A DNA stretch of 64,000 nucleotides, from NCBI RefSeq assembly GCF_002879615.1, contig NZ_PNRF01000017.1, forward strand, positions 1 to 64,000, in the 5' to 3' direction. The notes under the pieces are model-generated. The model saw nothing but the letters and a program-made list of their open reading frames with translations. It ran no database searches and was not told the origin of the DNA. Every line of letters starts with the position of its first letter. Position 1 is the stretch's first letter. Shown here piece by piece: positions 1-8,361 of the stretch. This DNA is from Billgrantia endophytica. Its GTDB lineage: Bacteria; Pseudomonadota; Gammaproteobacteria; Pseudomonadales; Halomonadaceae. Both the position numbers and the translations under genes were made by a program.

Positions 1-66
1 CGAAGCTCCCATGGAACCCCGGCCGGTACGGTCGGCAGGTTCCGCACTCAACCGACCTGGAAAAAA

Positions 67-876
67 ATGACCAAGACAATGCTGATTACCGGTGCCTCCA
101 GCGGCATCGGCAAGGCAACCGCGAAGCTTTTCGCAGCGCGTGGCTGGAACGTCGTCGCCACGATGCGCACACCTGAAAAGGAAGTGGAACTGCGCGCGTT
201 CGACAACGTCCTGGTGACCCAACTCGACCTGACCGACGCGGCGTCCATCCGCTCGGCCGTGGAAGCCGCCATCAGCCGCTTCGGCCGCGTCGACGCCTTG
301 TTGAACAACGCCGGATACGCCGTCTGGGGGCCGCTTGAGGCCGTGTCGACGGACGCCATGCGCAAGCAGTACGAGACCAATGTCATCGGTGTCATGGAGA
401 CGATCAAGGCCCTGGTGGGCCATTTCCGCGCCAATCGTGCAGGTCTGATCCTCAACGTGTCGTCGATCGGCGGGATCCTTACCTTCCCCCTCGGAACGCT
501 GTATCACGGCACCAAGTTCGCGATCGAAGGGCTTTCGGAAGCCCTGAGCTTCGAGATGCGCGAGATCGGCGTCACCGTCAAGATCATCGAGCCGGGCGAC
601 ACGCTGACGGGCTTCAAGGTCGAGTTCGCCACGGACGATGCGATGCCCGAGTATCAGCCGGTGATCGAGAAATTCGCGCAAGGCTACAAGCCGATCAAGG
701 CGGCGGGCTCCGAGCCCATCGTCATCGCCGAGGTCATTTTCAGGGCGGCGACCGATGGCACGGACCAGTTGCGCTATCCGGCGGGCGACGATTCGGTGGC
801 CAAGGTTGCCAAGCGAAAAGCCGAGGATGAGGCGACTTTTCTCGCCGATATACGCCGCCAGTTCGCTATCAACTGA
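67..876 (+). CDS. SDR family oxidoreductase
   Basis: A classical short-chain dehydrogenase/reductase of 269 residues. The N-terminal Rossmann motif GASSGIGKAT (about residues 9-18) binds NAD(P). The NNAG motif lies near residue 80, and the catalytic Ser (NVSSIGG) and Tyr-x-x-x-Lys (YHGTK) lie near 138 and 151. These are all the residues expected of an active enzyme; the substrate cannot be read from the sequence. The start follows an A-rich stretch with only a weak ribosome-binding site. A second SDR follows 14 bases downstream on the same strand, so the two are probably co-transcribed and may act on related substrates. Confidence 0.9.
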   Translation: MTKTMLITGASSGIGKATAKLFAARGWNVVATMRTPEKEVELRAFDNVLVTQLDLTDAASIRSAVEAAISRFGRVDALLNNAGYAVWGPLEAVSTDAMRKQYETNVIGVMETIKALVGHFRANRAGLILNVSSIGGILTFPLGTLYHGTKFAIEGLSEALSFEMREIGVTVKIIEPGDTLTGFKVEFATDDAMPEYQPVIEKFAQGYKPIKAAGSEPIVIAEVIFRAATDGTDQLRYPAGDDSVAKVAKRKAEDEATFLADIRRQFAIN

Positions 877-890
877 AATAGGAAGCCGCG

Positions 891-1652
891 ATGAAGTCTC
901 GATTCGAAAACAAGGTCGTGCTGATCACCGGTGCGGCCGGCGCCCTCGGCGAGGCGATGGCTCGCGTCTTCGCCGCCGAAGGCGCAAGCGTTGCGTTGGC
1001 CGCGCGCTCCCATCACCAGGAGAATGCCACCAGAGTGGCGGCCGAGATCGGCAACGACTCCCTGTTCGTGCCGCTCGATGTGGCGGACGAGGCGAGTTGG
1101 ACCGACGCGGTCGCCCGCATCGAGGATCGCCTCGGCCCGATATCGGTGCTCGTTCTCAACGCGGCCCATGCGGCCAACGGCGGTGTCGAAAAGGTCGAGA
1201 CCGCGCAGTGGCGGAAGTCGATCGAGACCAACCTGACCGGAAGCTTCCTCGGCATCCGCGCGGTCGCGCCTTCCATGCGCAGAGCCGGCGCCGGTTCGAT
1301 CGTCATCGTCTCGTCCGTCGCCGCCCTCGACAAGGCGCCGGGTCTGGTCGCCTACGGGGCGAGCAAATGGGGCCTGAGGGGGCTGATGCGAACGGCGGCC
1401 TGGGAACTGGCGCGGGACAAGATCCGCGTGAACGCGCTGCATCCCGGGATCATCGAAACGCCGCTGGCCTACAATCCCGACACCGGCAAGCAGTGGGCGC
1501 CGACCGACAAGCTCGCCATTCCGCGAAATGCCGAGTCCGCGGAGGTCGCCAGGTACGTGCTGTTCATGGCGTCCGACGATGCCGCCTACACCACCGGCGC
1601 GGAATGGCTGGCTGACGGCGGCTTCATGCTCGGTCCTGTGGAGCCGTCATAG
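891..1652 (+). CDS. SDR family oxidoreductase (second of pair)
   Basis: A 253-residue short-chain dehydrogenase. It has a glycine-rich cofactor motif GAAGALGEAMA near residue 13, an LNAA variant of the NNAG motif near 88, catalytic Ser in VSSVAAL and YGASK as the Tyr-Lys pair. The C-terminal ADGGFML is the usual SDR end. AGGA lies upstream of the ATG. It sits 14 bases after another SDR gene and the two probably form an operon. The substrate is unknown. No clear terminator follows directly; the next 230 bases look non-coding. Confidence 0.9.
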   Translation: MKSRFENKVVLITGAAGALGEAMARVFAAEGASVALAARSHHQENATRVAAEIGNDSLFVPLDVADEASWTDAVARIEDRLGPISVLVLNAAHAANGGVEKVETAQWRKSIETNLTGSFLGIRAVAPSMRRAGAGSIVIVSSVAALDKAPGLVAYGASKWGLRGLMRTAAWELARDKIRVNALHPGIIETPLAYNPDTGKQWAPTDKLAIPRNAESAEVARYVLFMASDDAAYTTGAEWLADGGFMLGPVEPS

Positions 1653-1880
1653 CGGCCATTGACAGCAACACCTGTATGGATGTCGTACTCGTGGCTCGCG
1701 TGGAGATGCCTGGCAGTGCCACCCGCGCGCTTGGGGCACATGGGTCGCCGGGAGGCTGGGCATGTATGAGAAGTCGCTGAAATCACTTCCGGAATGGCCA
1801 CGACCCGGCACGGGGTGCGGGGTGCAGTCTCTCCATCTGGCGGCACTGAACTCCGGCATAACAAAAAAGATTCGCATTTG
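1653..1880. other. Non-coding stretch after the SDR pair
   Basis: I recognise no gene here. A 76-codon open frame begins at 1762 on the + strand, but it has no ribosome-binding site and no recognisable composition. It also runs through the promoter and RNA described next, so I do not call it. Confidence 0.5.
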
Positions 1881-1882
1881 CG

Positions 1883-1911
1883 TTGACAAGGTAAATGAGA
1901 ATGATTACATT
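1883..1911 (+). promoter_or_regulatory. Sigma-70 promoter overlapped by a Fur-box-like sequence
   Basis: A perfect -35 (TTGACA, 1883-1888) is followed after exactly 17 bases by a good -10 (TACATT, 1906-1911). The spacer and -10 contain TGAGAATGATTA. Aligned to the 19-base Fur consensus this matches about 14 positions by eye. It can also be read as three imperfect GATAAT-type hexamers. A repressor bound here would cover the -10. That the binder is Fur is inferred from the motif only. Confidence 0.6.
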
Positions 1912-1917
1912 GAGGAT

Positions 1918-2032
1918 GTGGCGTTGATGAGGCGCCACGCCATAAGAGGAATCGCCAGTTTTCTCGTTATGGTTTCTCCCTCTCATTGCTAGTCACGGTC
2001 TTGCCGCGCCCTCCCAGAGGGCGCTTTTTTTT
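1918..2032 (+). ncRNA. Candidate Fur-regulated small RNA (RyhB/PrrF-like)
   Basis: About 115 nucleotides run from the expected start of the promoter at 1883-1911 to a strong intrinsic terminator at 2006-2032, with no coding capacity. The predicted fold has a first hairpin (GTGGCG 1918-1923 with CGCCAC 1933-1938). A second pairs CCATAA (1940-1945) with TTATGG (1967-1972), extended by GAGGA/TTCTC. A pyrimidine-rich single-stranded stretch follows (about 1973-2000) and contains CATTGCT at 1984-1990. That heptamer also occurs in the mRNA-pairing core of E. coli RyhB as I remember it. Promoter type, size, fold and terminator fit an iron-sparing sRNA. Targets and identity are inference. Confidence 0.55.
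2006..2032 (+). terminator. Rho-independent terminator of the candidate sRNA
   Basis: A 7-bp GC-rich stem (GCGCCCT 2006-2012, AGGGCGC 2018-2024) with a 5-base loop is followed directly by eight T residues (2025-2032). It is a textbook intrinsic terminator reading rightwards. No + strand gene lies close upstream except the candidate small RNA. Confidence 0.9.
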
Positions 2033-2086
2033 GGTTCATCGCACTTTGTCGGGAAACGCGGCACGGATCTTCAGGAAAAAGTACGC

Positions 2087-2210
2087 CAGTCGCGACGCGG
2101 AGCGGCGCCCCCACAGGGAGGCAGGAACAAACCGCTGTCGGAGGCAGCGTCAACTCGCGACTGCGGTGGTTTCCCAGGCCGGCGATCATCGCCACGACGG
2201 CGGCCTGCGG
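2087..2210. repeat. Dispersed REP-like repeat, copy 1 (modules A then B)
   Basis: Module A (2087-2121), containing AGTCGCGACGCG and ending CCCACAGGG, resembles REP elements of Pseudomonas relatives. Module B (2147-2210), with CTCGCGAC and GACGGCGGCCT, follows. Both recur at 40417-40531 with few changes but in the opposite order (B then A). Module B overlaps the 3' end of the LysR gene, so that gene's last codons lie inside the repeat. Confidence 0.7.
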
Positions 2211-3127
2211 CTTTCAGGTCCTGATGATCCGCCAGTCCGCCAAGGTCCTCGCTGGCTGAGGCGCTCACGCAAGAGATTGGCCAGGGCATCCACCGCGGGC
2301 TGCGATGCGGCGTCGATATGGCGAGCGAAATGCAGCCTCGCTTCACAACGCTTCAGCGGTGGCAAGCCGTCTTCCGGCCCGAGTTCACGCATGGCCGTGG
2401 TTAGCCTCTCACGGTCGAGCACACTGATCGCCAAGCCCATTTCCACCGCCTTTTCCACGGCATGAATGCTGGTACTGGTGAATACCGCATGCCAGGACTT
2501 GCCGATCGCTTCCAGTGACTCGATCGCCAGCGCGCGATAGGGGCAGTCGACTTCATGGAGAGCCAGGGGCAAGCGTGGCCTGGTGCCAAGGCCTCCCACT
2601 CGCGGCCCGGCCCACACGGGCGTGGTAAGCCACAGGGTTTCTCCACCCGGCAGCGAGTGCGGACGATCCAACACCACTCCCAGCGTCAGCTGGGAGCGGC
2701 TCAACTGACGCGCCAGCTCACCACTGGTTGCGGTCACGACCTCGAGCAGAACGTCGGGATGATAGGCCATGAACTCTGGCAGCACACTGCCCAGCAACTC
2801 GCGTGCGTAGTCTTCCGGCAACCCCAGGCGCACCTTGCCGCCCAGCCCACGGCCGGTGAAGCGGGACAGCATGCCGTCGTGCAGGCGCAGTAGCTCGCGA
2901 GACTCCTGCAGCAAGGCCTCGCCTATTGCCGTCGGCGTCACGCCACGAGAGCCCCTCTCCAGTAGTCGTGAGCCCAGTGTCTCTTCCAGGCGCTTGATCT
3001 GCATGCTGATGGCGCTGACGGTGCGATGACGCTGTTGCGCCGCCGCCGCCAAGGAGCCGAGTTGGGCGGCAGCCTGAAAGCTACGCAACAACTCGAGGTC
3101 CAGCGCTGCGACAGGGACTTCAGGCAT
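2186..3127 (-). CDS. LysR family transcriptional regulator
   Basis: A 313-residue LysR-type regulator. A winged helix-turn-helix occupies about residues 8-67 (LDLELLRSFQAAAQ through LGSRLLERG), followed by an effector-binding domain. It is divergent from the DMT transporter that starts at 3214, and such pairs usually mean the regulator controls its neighbour. The effector is unknown. The extreme C-terminus (about the last eight residues, arginine and proline rich) is encoded inside a REP-like repeat. It probably does not belong to the ancestral protein, so the repeat seems to have altered the stop position. Confidence 0.9.
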   Translation of the reverse strand: MPEVPVAALDLELLRSFQAAAQLGSLAAAAQQRHRTVSAISMQIKRLEETLGSRLLERGSRGVTPTAIGEALLQESRELLRLHDGMLSRFTGRGLGGKVRLGLPEDYARELLGSVLPEFMAYHPDVLLEVVTATSGELARQLSRSQLTLGVVLDRPHSLPGGETLWLTTPVWAGPRVGGLGTRPRLPLALHEVDCPYRALAIESLEAIGKSWHAVFTSTSIHAVEKAVEMGLAISVLDRERLTTAMRELGPEDGLPPLKRCEARLHFARHIDAASQPAVDALANLLRERLSQRGPWRTGGSSGPESRRPPSWR

Positions 3128-3213
3128 GTTGAAACCTATATGCAGGATTAGTCGATTTATTGAAGTCTACTTTTCTCTCATGCTCTGGGCTAGTTCATTG
3201 CAGGGGAGAAAAG

Positions 3214-4131
3214 ATGCGCCCGTCATGGCTGTCATTTCTGGTCGCCTTCGGCTTCGTGGTGTGCTGGAGCTCGGGGTTCGTCGGCGGAAGGCTGGCGACC
3301 GAGGCCGAGACACCGGTGCTGGCACTGTTCGCCTGGCGCTTCCTGCTGGCCAGCCTGTTGGTCGGCCTGTGGTGGCGGTGGCGCTGGAGCGGTCCGCTGG
3401 CGCACCGCGATGTCCTGCGTGAAATGGCGGTAGGCAGCCTGACCATGGGAGGCTATCTGCTGGGGGTGATCCTGGCGATAGAGCAGGGAGTCAGCACCGG
3501 AGTCACCGCGTTGATCACCGCGCTGCAGCCGCTACTGGCGGCGGCGCTCGCCGGACGCTGGCTTGGCGAGCGCCTCGCCCCCCGAGGCTGGGTGGGCATG
3601 ATGGTCGCCATGCTGGGCGTGGTGGTGTATGTGGTCGATGATATCGAACACGGCGGCAGTGCTCCCCTCTGGGCCTACGTTTTGCCATTGGGCTCGGTAG
3701 TAGCGGTGACGCTGGGCAGCCTGCTATCCGTGCGCTGGGCAACGACGATGCCACTGTCGGCAACCTTGGCGACGCAGCTCCTCGCCGCTACCGGGATTTT
3801 TACGCTGGCCGCCTTGATCGACGGCAGGGGAGCCCTCCCGTTTCCCAACGGCCCGCTCAGCATCACCGCGATAGGCTGGCTGGTCGTCCTGTCGAGTCTT
3901 GGCGGCTATGGATTCTTCGTCGCCAGCCTGCGGCGGTTCGGGGTGACACCGACCTCGGCCCTGGTTTACCTGACGCCCGCCGTGACCCTGCTGTGGGCGG
4001 CGGCCATGTTCGGTGAGCGTCCGAGCATCCAGGGCATCGTCGGCATGGGCATTGCCATCGCCGGAGCGGGCCTGGCTATGCGCGGCGCGCTATGCTCAGA
4101 TCCCATACCGTTGTGCAAGGGCCACTGCTGA
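3214..4131 (+). CDS. EamA/DMT family transporter
   Basis: A hydrophobic protein of 305 residues with about ten membrane segments in two EamA repeats, typical of drug/metabolite exporters (YdcZ/RhaT-like fold). The opening MRPSWLSFLVAFGFVVCWSS and the segment RFGVTPTSALVYLTPAVTLL are characteristic. I chose the ATG at 3214 because AGGGGAG lies 6 bases upstream; the frame is open 54 bases further but without a ribosome-binding site. It is divergent from a LysR gene and probably controlled by it. The substrate may be an amino acid or another metabolite. Confidence 0.88.
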   Translation: MRPSWLSFLVAFGFVVCWSSGFVGGRLATEAETPVLALFAWRFLLASLLVGLWWRWRWSGPLAHRDVLREMAVGSLTMGGYLLGVILAIEQGVSTGVTALITALQPLLAAALAGRWLGERLAPRGWVGMMVAMLGVVVYVVDDIEHGGSAPLWAYVLPLGSVVAVTLGSLLSVRWATTMPLSATLATQLLAATGIFTLAALIDGRGALPFPNGPLSITAIGWLVVLSSLGGYGFFVASLRRFGVTPTSALVYLTPAVTLLWAAAMFGERPSIQGIVGMGIAIAGAGLAMRGALCSDPIPLCKGHC

Positions 4132-4255
4132 TCGATCCATCAGGTGGCACTGGAAGTGCCTGCATGATTCCTGCAGCGTGACCTGCCGGCACAAGAACCG
4201 CCTGTGAAGCAAAAGACCGAGTCTTCTCCTCCTTGCCCCTTTCATCCGCGCAGTA

Positions 4256-7012
4256 TCATGGGCGAGATAACAAACCAGAAGCCCCATCCCACCTTGTCCC
4301 AGCCTCGATATAGGAACCAATGAAAGACAAGGTTTCGCTCCTGGCCATGGGCCGGGCGAAGAGATAGCCCTGGATTTCGTCGCAGCGATGCTCCCGCATG
4401 AAAGCGAGTTGGGCATCGGTTTCGATACCCTCGGCGACGATCTTCAGCCCCATGTTGTGAGCCAGGCCGATGGTGGCGGCAACGATGGAGGTGTCGTCGG
4501 CGTTGCCCGGCACCCCGGAGACAAAGGACTTGTCGATCTTGAGCACCTGTACCGGAAAGCGCTTGAGGTGGTTGAGACTGGAAAACCCGGTGCCGAAATC
4601 GTCGATGACCAGCGATACGCCAAGGGCATTGATCTGACACATGGTCAGGATGGCCTGATCCACCTGGTGCATGATCATGCTCTCGGTGATTTCTATTTCC
4701 AGCCGGGCGGGTGCAAGTCCGGTCTGTTGCAGAATGCCGGCCAGCCGCTCCGCCAGGTCCGACTGCCAGAACTGCCGGGCGGAGAGATTGACGGCGATCT
4801 TGATCGGATGGCCCAGGGTGGCTTCCAGTTGGCGACTAAACAGGCAGGCTTGGCGGATCACCCATTCGCCTAGCGGCACGATCAGGCCGGTCTCCTCCGC
4901 CACGGAGATGAAGCGGTCCGGCGCGATCAACCCGTGCTCGGGATGTTGCCATCTGACCAGCGCCTCCAGGGCGGTGATGTGCCCGCTTTGCAGGTCGAGC
5001 TGAGGCTGGTAGTGGAGCACGAACTGCTGCCGTTCAAGCGCCACATACATTTCCTCCTGGATCTGCAGGCGCTCACGGGCCTTGCGGTTCAGATCCTTGG
5101 TATAGAACTGGGCGTTGTTGCGGCCCTTGGCCTTGGCCCGGTACATGGCCGCATCGGCGTTGCGCAGCAGTGCCTGGGTATCCTCGCCATCGCGGGGATA
5201 CAGGGCGATGCCGATGCTGCAGGTCACGTGCAGGGTCTGGTCATCCACGAAATACGGCCGATGCAACGCCGCTAGAATTTTCTCCGCGATGGCGGTTACC
5301 GTATCCTCGCGGACCTCTTGCAACAGGACGACGAATTCGTCGCCGCCCAGGCGGGCAACAGTATCCACCCGGCGCACGCTGCCGCGGAGGCGAGTGGCAA
5401 CGGCTTGCAACAGCCGGTCGCCGGTGGCGTGCCCGAGGCTGTCGTTGATGTGCTTGAAGAGATCGAGGTCGATAAACAGCACCGAGAGTGTCTCCCGGTG
5501 GCGTTCGGCCGCGCTGATGGCCTGTTGTAGACGATCCAGGCACAGCGCCCGGTTGGGCAGATTGGTCAGCGAGTCATAAAAGGCGAGATGCTGGATTTTG
5601 TCATCGGCGCGCTTGCGGTCAGTGATGTCGAGCACCGTACCGACAGCCCGCAGCGGGACACCGTCGGCATCGACTTCCAGTTCGGCCCGCACATTGACCC
5701 AGCGGGTTTCCCCGCCAGGGACGATGCGGTAGTCGACGTTGTATGGGGTACCGTCCTCCAGTGTTTTCCGCCAGGCATCGGTGACCATGGACAGGTCTTC
5801 CGAATGGACGGGAACGGCGCCGCAGGAAGGCGCCTGACTCGTGGTGACACCGAAGATGCGGTAGGTTTCGGCGGACCAGCTCAGGTGATTCTCCGCCAGG
5901 TCCCAGGACCAGCTACCAATGCCGGCCACGGCCTGCGCCCGGATCAACATGGCCTGGCTCTCCCGTAGCGCCCGCTCCTGACGCTCCCACTCCGTCAGGT
6001 CCTTGATGATCACCAGAAGCCCCGCTTCTTCTCCTTCTCCTTCTCCTTCGCCTTCTTCTCCTTCTTCATGAACGATGCCAGTCAGTGTGACCGAGACCGG
6101 TTTCCCCCCGGTATCACCGGGCTTGCCCAGGCGGTAGATCAGATCCTGATGCACGCTGTGATCCAAGGCGGTTGCCTTGGCGAGATCGATGAAGCTGTCG
6201 GGGGGCGCAAATTCCTGTTCTAGACGAACGACGCTCAGAAGAGGCTGGCCGTGAACCTGCTCCGGGTCGAGATCCAACTGGCGCAGAAACGCCCGGTTGG
6301 CGGATAGAATCGTGAGATCGGTGGAAAGCACCACCAGGCCATCGGGGATATGGGCGAACACCAGCTCCGTGTATCTCTTCAGGGCGAGAATGGTCTGCTT
6401 GCTGGCGTGGTTGTATGTGTCGATGGCCAGGCTCATATCGAACAGGACGATCTTGATGAGCGACTGCAGTGTGGCAATGAGCTCGCCGTGGCCCCCCTCG
6501 AGCCGCTGGTGAATCGTCGGCAGCAACCCCACCAGATAGTGAGCGTAGGCGCCGAGGTACCAGGTGGGATCGAGGCCGATACGCTGGTGGACGATGCCCA
6601 CCTTGAGCCGGTGGTGAACGTAGCGCTCGCCGTAGTCACCGGCGGTCAGCGTGTCGAAATAGGCGGTCTGACTGGCCTGCAGCCGCTGCAGGGTGGCGGT
6701 GTCGGGGATGAGGGAGCGGGTTTCCTCGAACTGCAGCAGATGCTCGTAGAAGTCCTCGGCAAAGGGGTGGTCCAGTTCCTCGAGAGCACGATGGAGCCGT
6801 TTCAGTCGCTCGATGTCATCACGGCCAAACTGCAGGAACGCCTTGCGGTTGGAGATAGAGGCCTCGTCCAGCCCGAGTGAGTGGACGAGGCTGCTCACAA
6901 GCCCCTGCACCGACTTCATACCGTGCACCCAGGACAGCCAAGGGTATGAGACGAGCTTGCTTGCTTGCTTGCTTGCTTGCTTGCGCAATTTATTCTCCAC
7001 TCTCACGCGCAT
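4256..7012 (-). CDS. Globin-coupled sensor protein with PAS, GGDEF and EAL domains
   Basis: A 918-residue c-di-GMP enzyme. Residues 50-205 form a globin-coupled sensor; H142 in VHQRIGLDPTWYLGAY is the expected proximal haem ligand, so the protein probably senses O2 or a related gas. Two PAS regions follow (about 215-330 and 345-470, the second with a PAC tail). Next come a GGDEF domain with intact RLGGDEF near 556 (cyclase) and an EAL domain with EALVRW near 682 (phosphodiesterase). Both catalytic motifs are intact, so the net direction is unclear. The N-terminus is encoded by a GCTT tetranucleotide tract. The start is uncertain: ATG 7012, a TTG at codon 9 with GGAG upstream, or ATG 6919. Confidence 0.92.
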   Translation of the reverse strand: MRVRVENKLRKQASKQASKLVSYPWLSWVHGMKSVQGLVSSLVHSLGLDEASISNRKAFLQFGRDDIERLKRLHRALEELDHPFAEDFYEHLLQFEETRSLIPDTATLQRLQASQTAYFDTLTAGDYGERYVHHRLKVGIVHQRIGLDPTWYLGAYAHYLVGLLPTIHQRLEGGHGELIATLQSLIKIVLFDMSLAIDTYNHASKQTILALKRYTELVFAHIPDGLVVLSTDLTILSANRAFLRQLDLDPEQVHGQPLLSVVRLEQEFAPPDSFIDLAKATALDHSVHQDLIYRLGKPGDTGGKPVSVTLTGIVHEEGEEGEGEGEGEEAGLLVIIKDLTEWERQERALRESQAMLIRAQAVAGIGSWSWDLAENHLSWSAETYRIFGVTTSQAPSCGAVPVHSEDLSMVTDAWRKTLEDGTPYNVDYRIVPGGETRWVNVRAELEVDADGVPLRAVGTVLDITDRKRADDKIQHLAFYDSLTNLPNRALCLDRLQQAISAAERHRETLSVLFIDLDLFKHINDSLGHATGDRLLQAVATRLRGSVRRVDTVARLGGDEFVVLLQEVREDTVTAIAEKILAALHRPYFVDDQTLHVTCSIGIALYPRDGEDTQALLRNADAAMYRAKAKGRNNAQFYTKDLNRKARERLQIQEEMYVALERQQFVLHYQPQLDLQSGHITALEALVRWQHPEHGLIAPDRFISVAEETGLIVPLGEWVIRQACLFSRQLEATLGHPIKIAVNLSARQFWQSDLAERLAGILQQTGLAPARLEIEITESMIMHQVDQAILTMCQINALGVSLVIDDFGTGFSSLNHLKRFPVQVLKIDKSFVSGVPGNADDTSIVAATIGLAHNMGLKIVAEGIETDAQLAFMREHRCDEIQGYLFARPMARSETLSFIGSYIEAGTRWDGASGLLSRP
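6029..6067. repeat. Hexanucleotide-rich tract in the PAS region
   Basis: Three perfect TTCTCC units followed by degenerate ones encode a Glu/Gly-rich segment (EEGEGEGEGEE) in the first PAS region of the GGDEF/EAL protein, around residues 315-330. Copy-number changes would stay in frame and only alter the length of the acidic segment. Confidence 0.7.
6955..6984. repeat. Tetranucleotide repeat (GCTT, 7.5 copies) at the 5' end of the GGDEF/EAL gene
   Basis: Seven perfect GCTT units plus GC form 30 bases encoding KQASKQASKL on the - strand, about residues 11-20 of the ORF. Tetranucleotide tracts near the start of a gene are classic sites of slipped-strand phase variation, because gain or loss of one unit shifts the frame. 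The effect depends on the true start: with initiation at ATG 6919 the tract would lie in the leader. Confidence 0.85.
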
Positions 7013-7104
7013 TGGAGGCCAGCCGCCAGTCGTGGGGTACTCTCACTGGCTATCAAAAGGGCGCGGGTTTAGACTGACCAGTCCTATCTCTCCTATCTCT
7101 CACT

Positions 7105-8361
7105 TTACGGACTCATCCGGTTGCACTGGGGCGGCGAGCCGAAAATTCTACAAAAAAGCTGATACAGGTCACGTTCCGCCTGCCGCCAATTCTGATCGAC
7201 CAGGTTGTAGCGCACCCGCGCGTACCCTTTTGTGATGTACCGGTACAGCACGTGATTTCCACTCCTGCCGCTGTGATGATCACTCAGGCGCTTGCGCAGA
7301 TTACCCGCTGAACCGATGTACACGATATTGGATATCGGCAATGGCTGGATGTTCTTTAGGGTTTCCTGCTGTAGGGGGTTTTTCTGTCGTGTGTCTTTCG
7401 CATCCATCGTCAGCGAGTGGGACGGCACCCGTATTTCGTAAACGCCAGGGCAAGTGGGCACGAAGGTCTTCAGGGCCTGGCGGTTGAGGACGACCGGGTT
7501 GGAAAAGGTTTCGGTAGCGGAAAGGTACCCTCGCCCCCCGTGGCGGTGGCGGTAATCGGGAATGGCCAACTCATGCCGTATGTCGGTAACGGTTCTGCGC
7601 AGCAGGGGCACGCCGTGGCGCCGCAGATGATTGGCGATGGCCTGGTCCGTGAGGGGCTTCTCCAGAGTGCCGTGCGCCATCCACTGCCGCTCCCGCCGGA
7701 TGACATGCTCGACCAGGTGGGCATAAACCTGCCGGGGGCGGGGCATCAGGCTGGCCAACTGCACGGGAGCACCCTGCGACAGCACGATGGGCAGGTCCCG
7801 GGCCAGACGGGAAATACGGCTGGTATCGACCACCATGTCCAGGCTGCCTTGGGCCTGTAGGTGACTCGCGCACTGGGTCTGCGTCAGTGGCCGCAACAGG
7901 GTGCCGTCGCCGCTACCCAGGTAGGCCGCCTGCTCGTGCAGGATGAGCCTCACCAGAGCCAGGGTCAGCCGGTTTCTGGTGTTGATCAGGCGCAACTTGG
8001 GCAGCAGGGCCCGGATATGACCTTCTTGCCGGGCGAGCAAAGGAAGCTCTTCCAGGGCGTCGCCAACGACGAACCGGTACTCACACGCATAGTGACGTTT
8101 CAGAAAGTGCAGCTCAAATCCGTCCCCACCGCTTCTGACCACGCCAAGACTGCCGGCGACGTTCCCCGGCGGGGCATTGGCAAGAACCGCGCCGTCGAGC
8201 AGCCGGGGAAGCAGTTGGGATGCCAGAGCCTGATACTCGCGGGACTGTTCGACCCGAACGACGAAGCGACGAAAGGCGGACAGAGGCATTTCGAGGATAC
8301 GCGCCAACGAGATCTTGCCCAGCAGAGCTGGTTCGAGATGCCTGGTGGTCGGGGTGCTCAA
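7105..8361 (-). CDS. RpoN-like regions fused to a GIY-YIG nuclease domain
   Basis: About 418 residues from a TTG that overlaps the trmB stop codon (TTGA). ATG 8289 is the alternative, giving 394 residues. Residues 125-200 align by eye with the RpoN core-binding/HTH part (ARGININE-ASN-rich [19 protein letters not shown], then [12 protein letters not shown]). Residues 237-268 match the RpoN-box region: [12 protein letters not shown], then [15 protein letters not shown] against the family's ARRTVAKYRE. From about 305 there is a GIY-YIG domain: [18 protein letters not shown] near 346, Glu in AERDLYQLF near 400, and a late Asn in QCNRM. All usual catalytic positions are present. The Gln-rich sigma-54 region I is not recognisable. 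The function is unknown; a sequence-specific nuclease or a regulator is possible. Confidence 0.75.
   Translation of the reverse strand: MSTPTTRHLEPALLGKISLARILEMPLSAFRRFVVRVEQSREYQALASQLLPRLLDGAVLANAPPGNVAGSLGVVRSGGDGFELHFLKRHYACEYRFVVGDALEELPLLARQEGHIRALLPKLRLINTRNRLTLALVRLILHEQAAYLGSGDGTLLRPLTQTQCASHLQAQGSLDMVVDTSRISRLARDLPIVLSQGAPVQLASLMPRPRQVYAHLVEHVIRRERQWMAHGTLEKPLTDQAIANHLRRHGVPLLRRTVTDIRHELAIPDYRHRHGGRGYLSATETFSNPVVLNRQALKTFVPTCPGVYEIRVPSHSLTMDAKDTRQKNPLQQETLKNIQPLPISNIVYIGSAGNLRKRLSDHHSGRSGNHVLYRYITKGYARVRYNLVDQNWRQAERDLYQLFCRIFGSPPQCNRMSP

Noticed and set aside
67..1652. The SDR pair as a recently acquired element
   Set aside because: GC content and codon use look like the neighbours by eye, and there is no tRNA, integrase or repeat at the left edge. 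Nothing supports transfer.
1762..1992. A 76-codon + strand open frame
   Set aside because: No ribosome-binding site, and it overlaps the promoter and candidate small RNA. The composition is not protein-like.
4144..4162. GGCACT/AGTGCC hairpin between the DMT and GGDEF/EAL genes as a terminator
   Set aside because: Only six base pairs with no T run on either side. I could not support it as a terminator.
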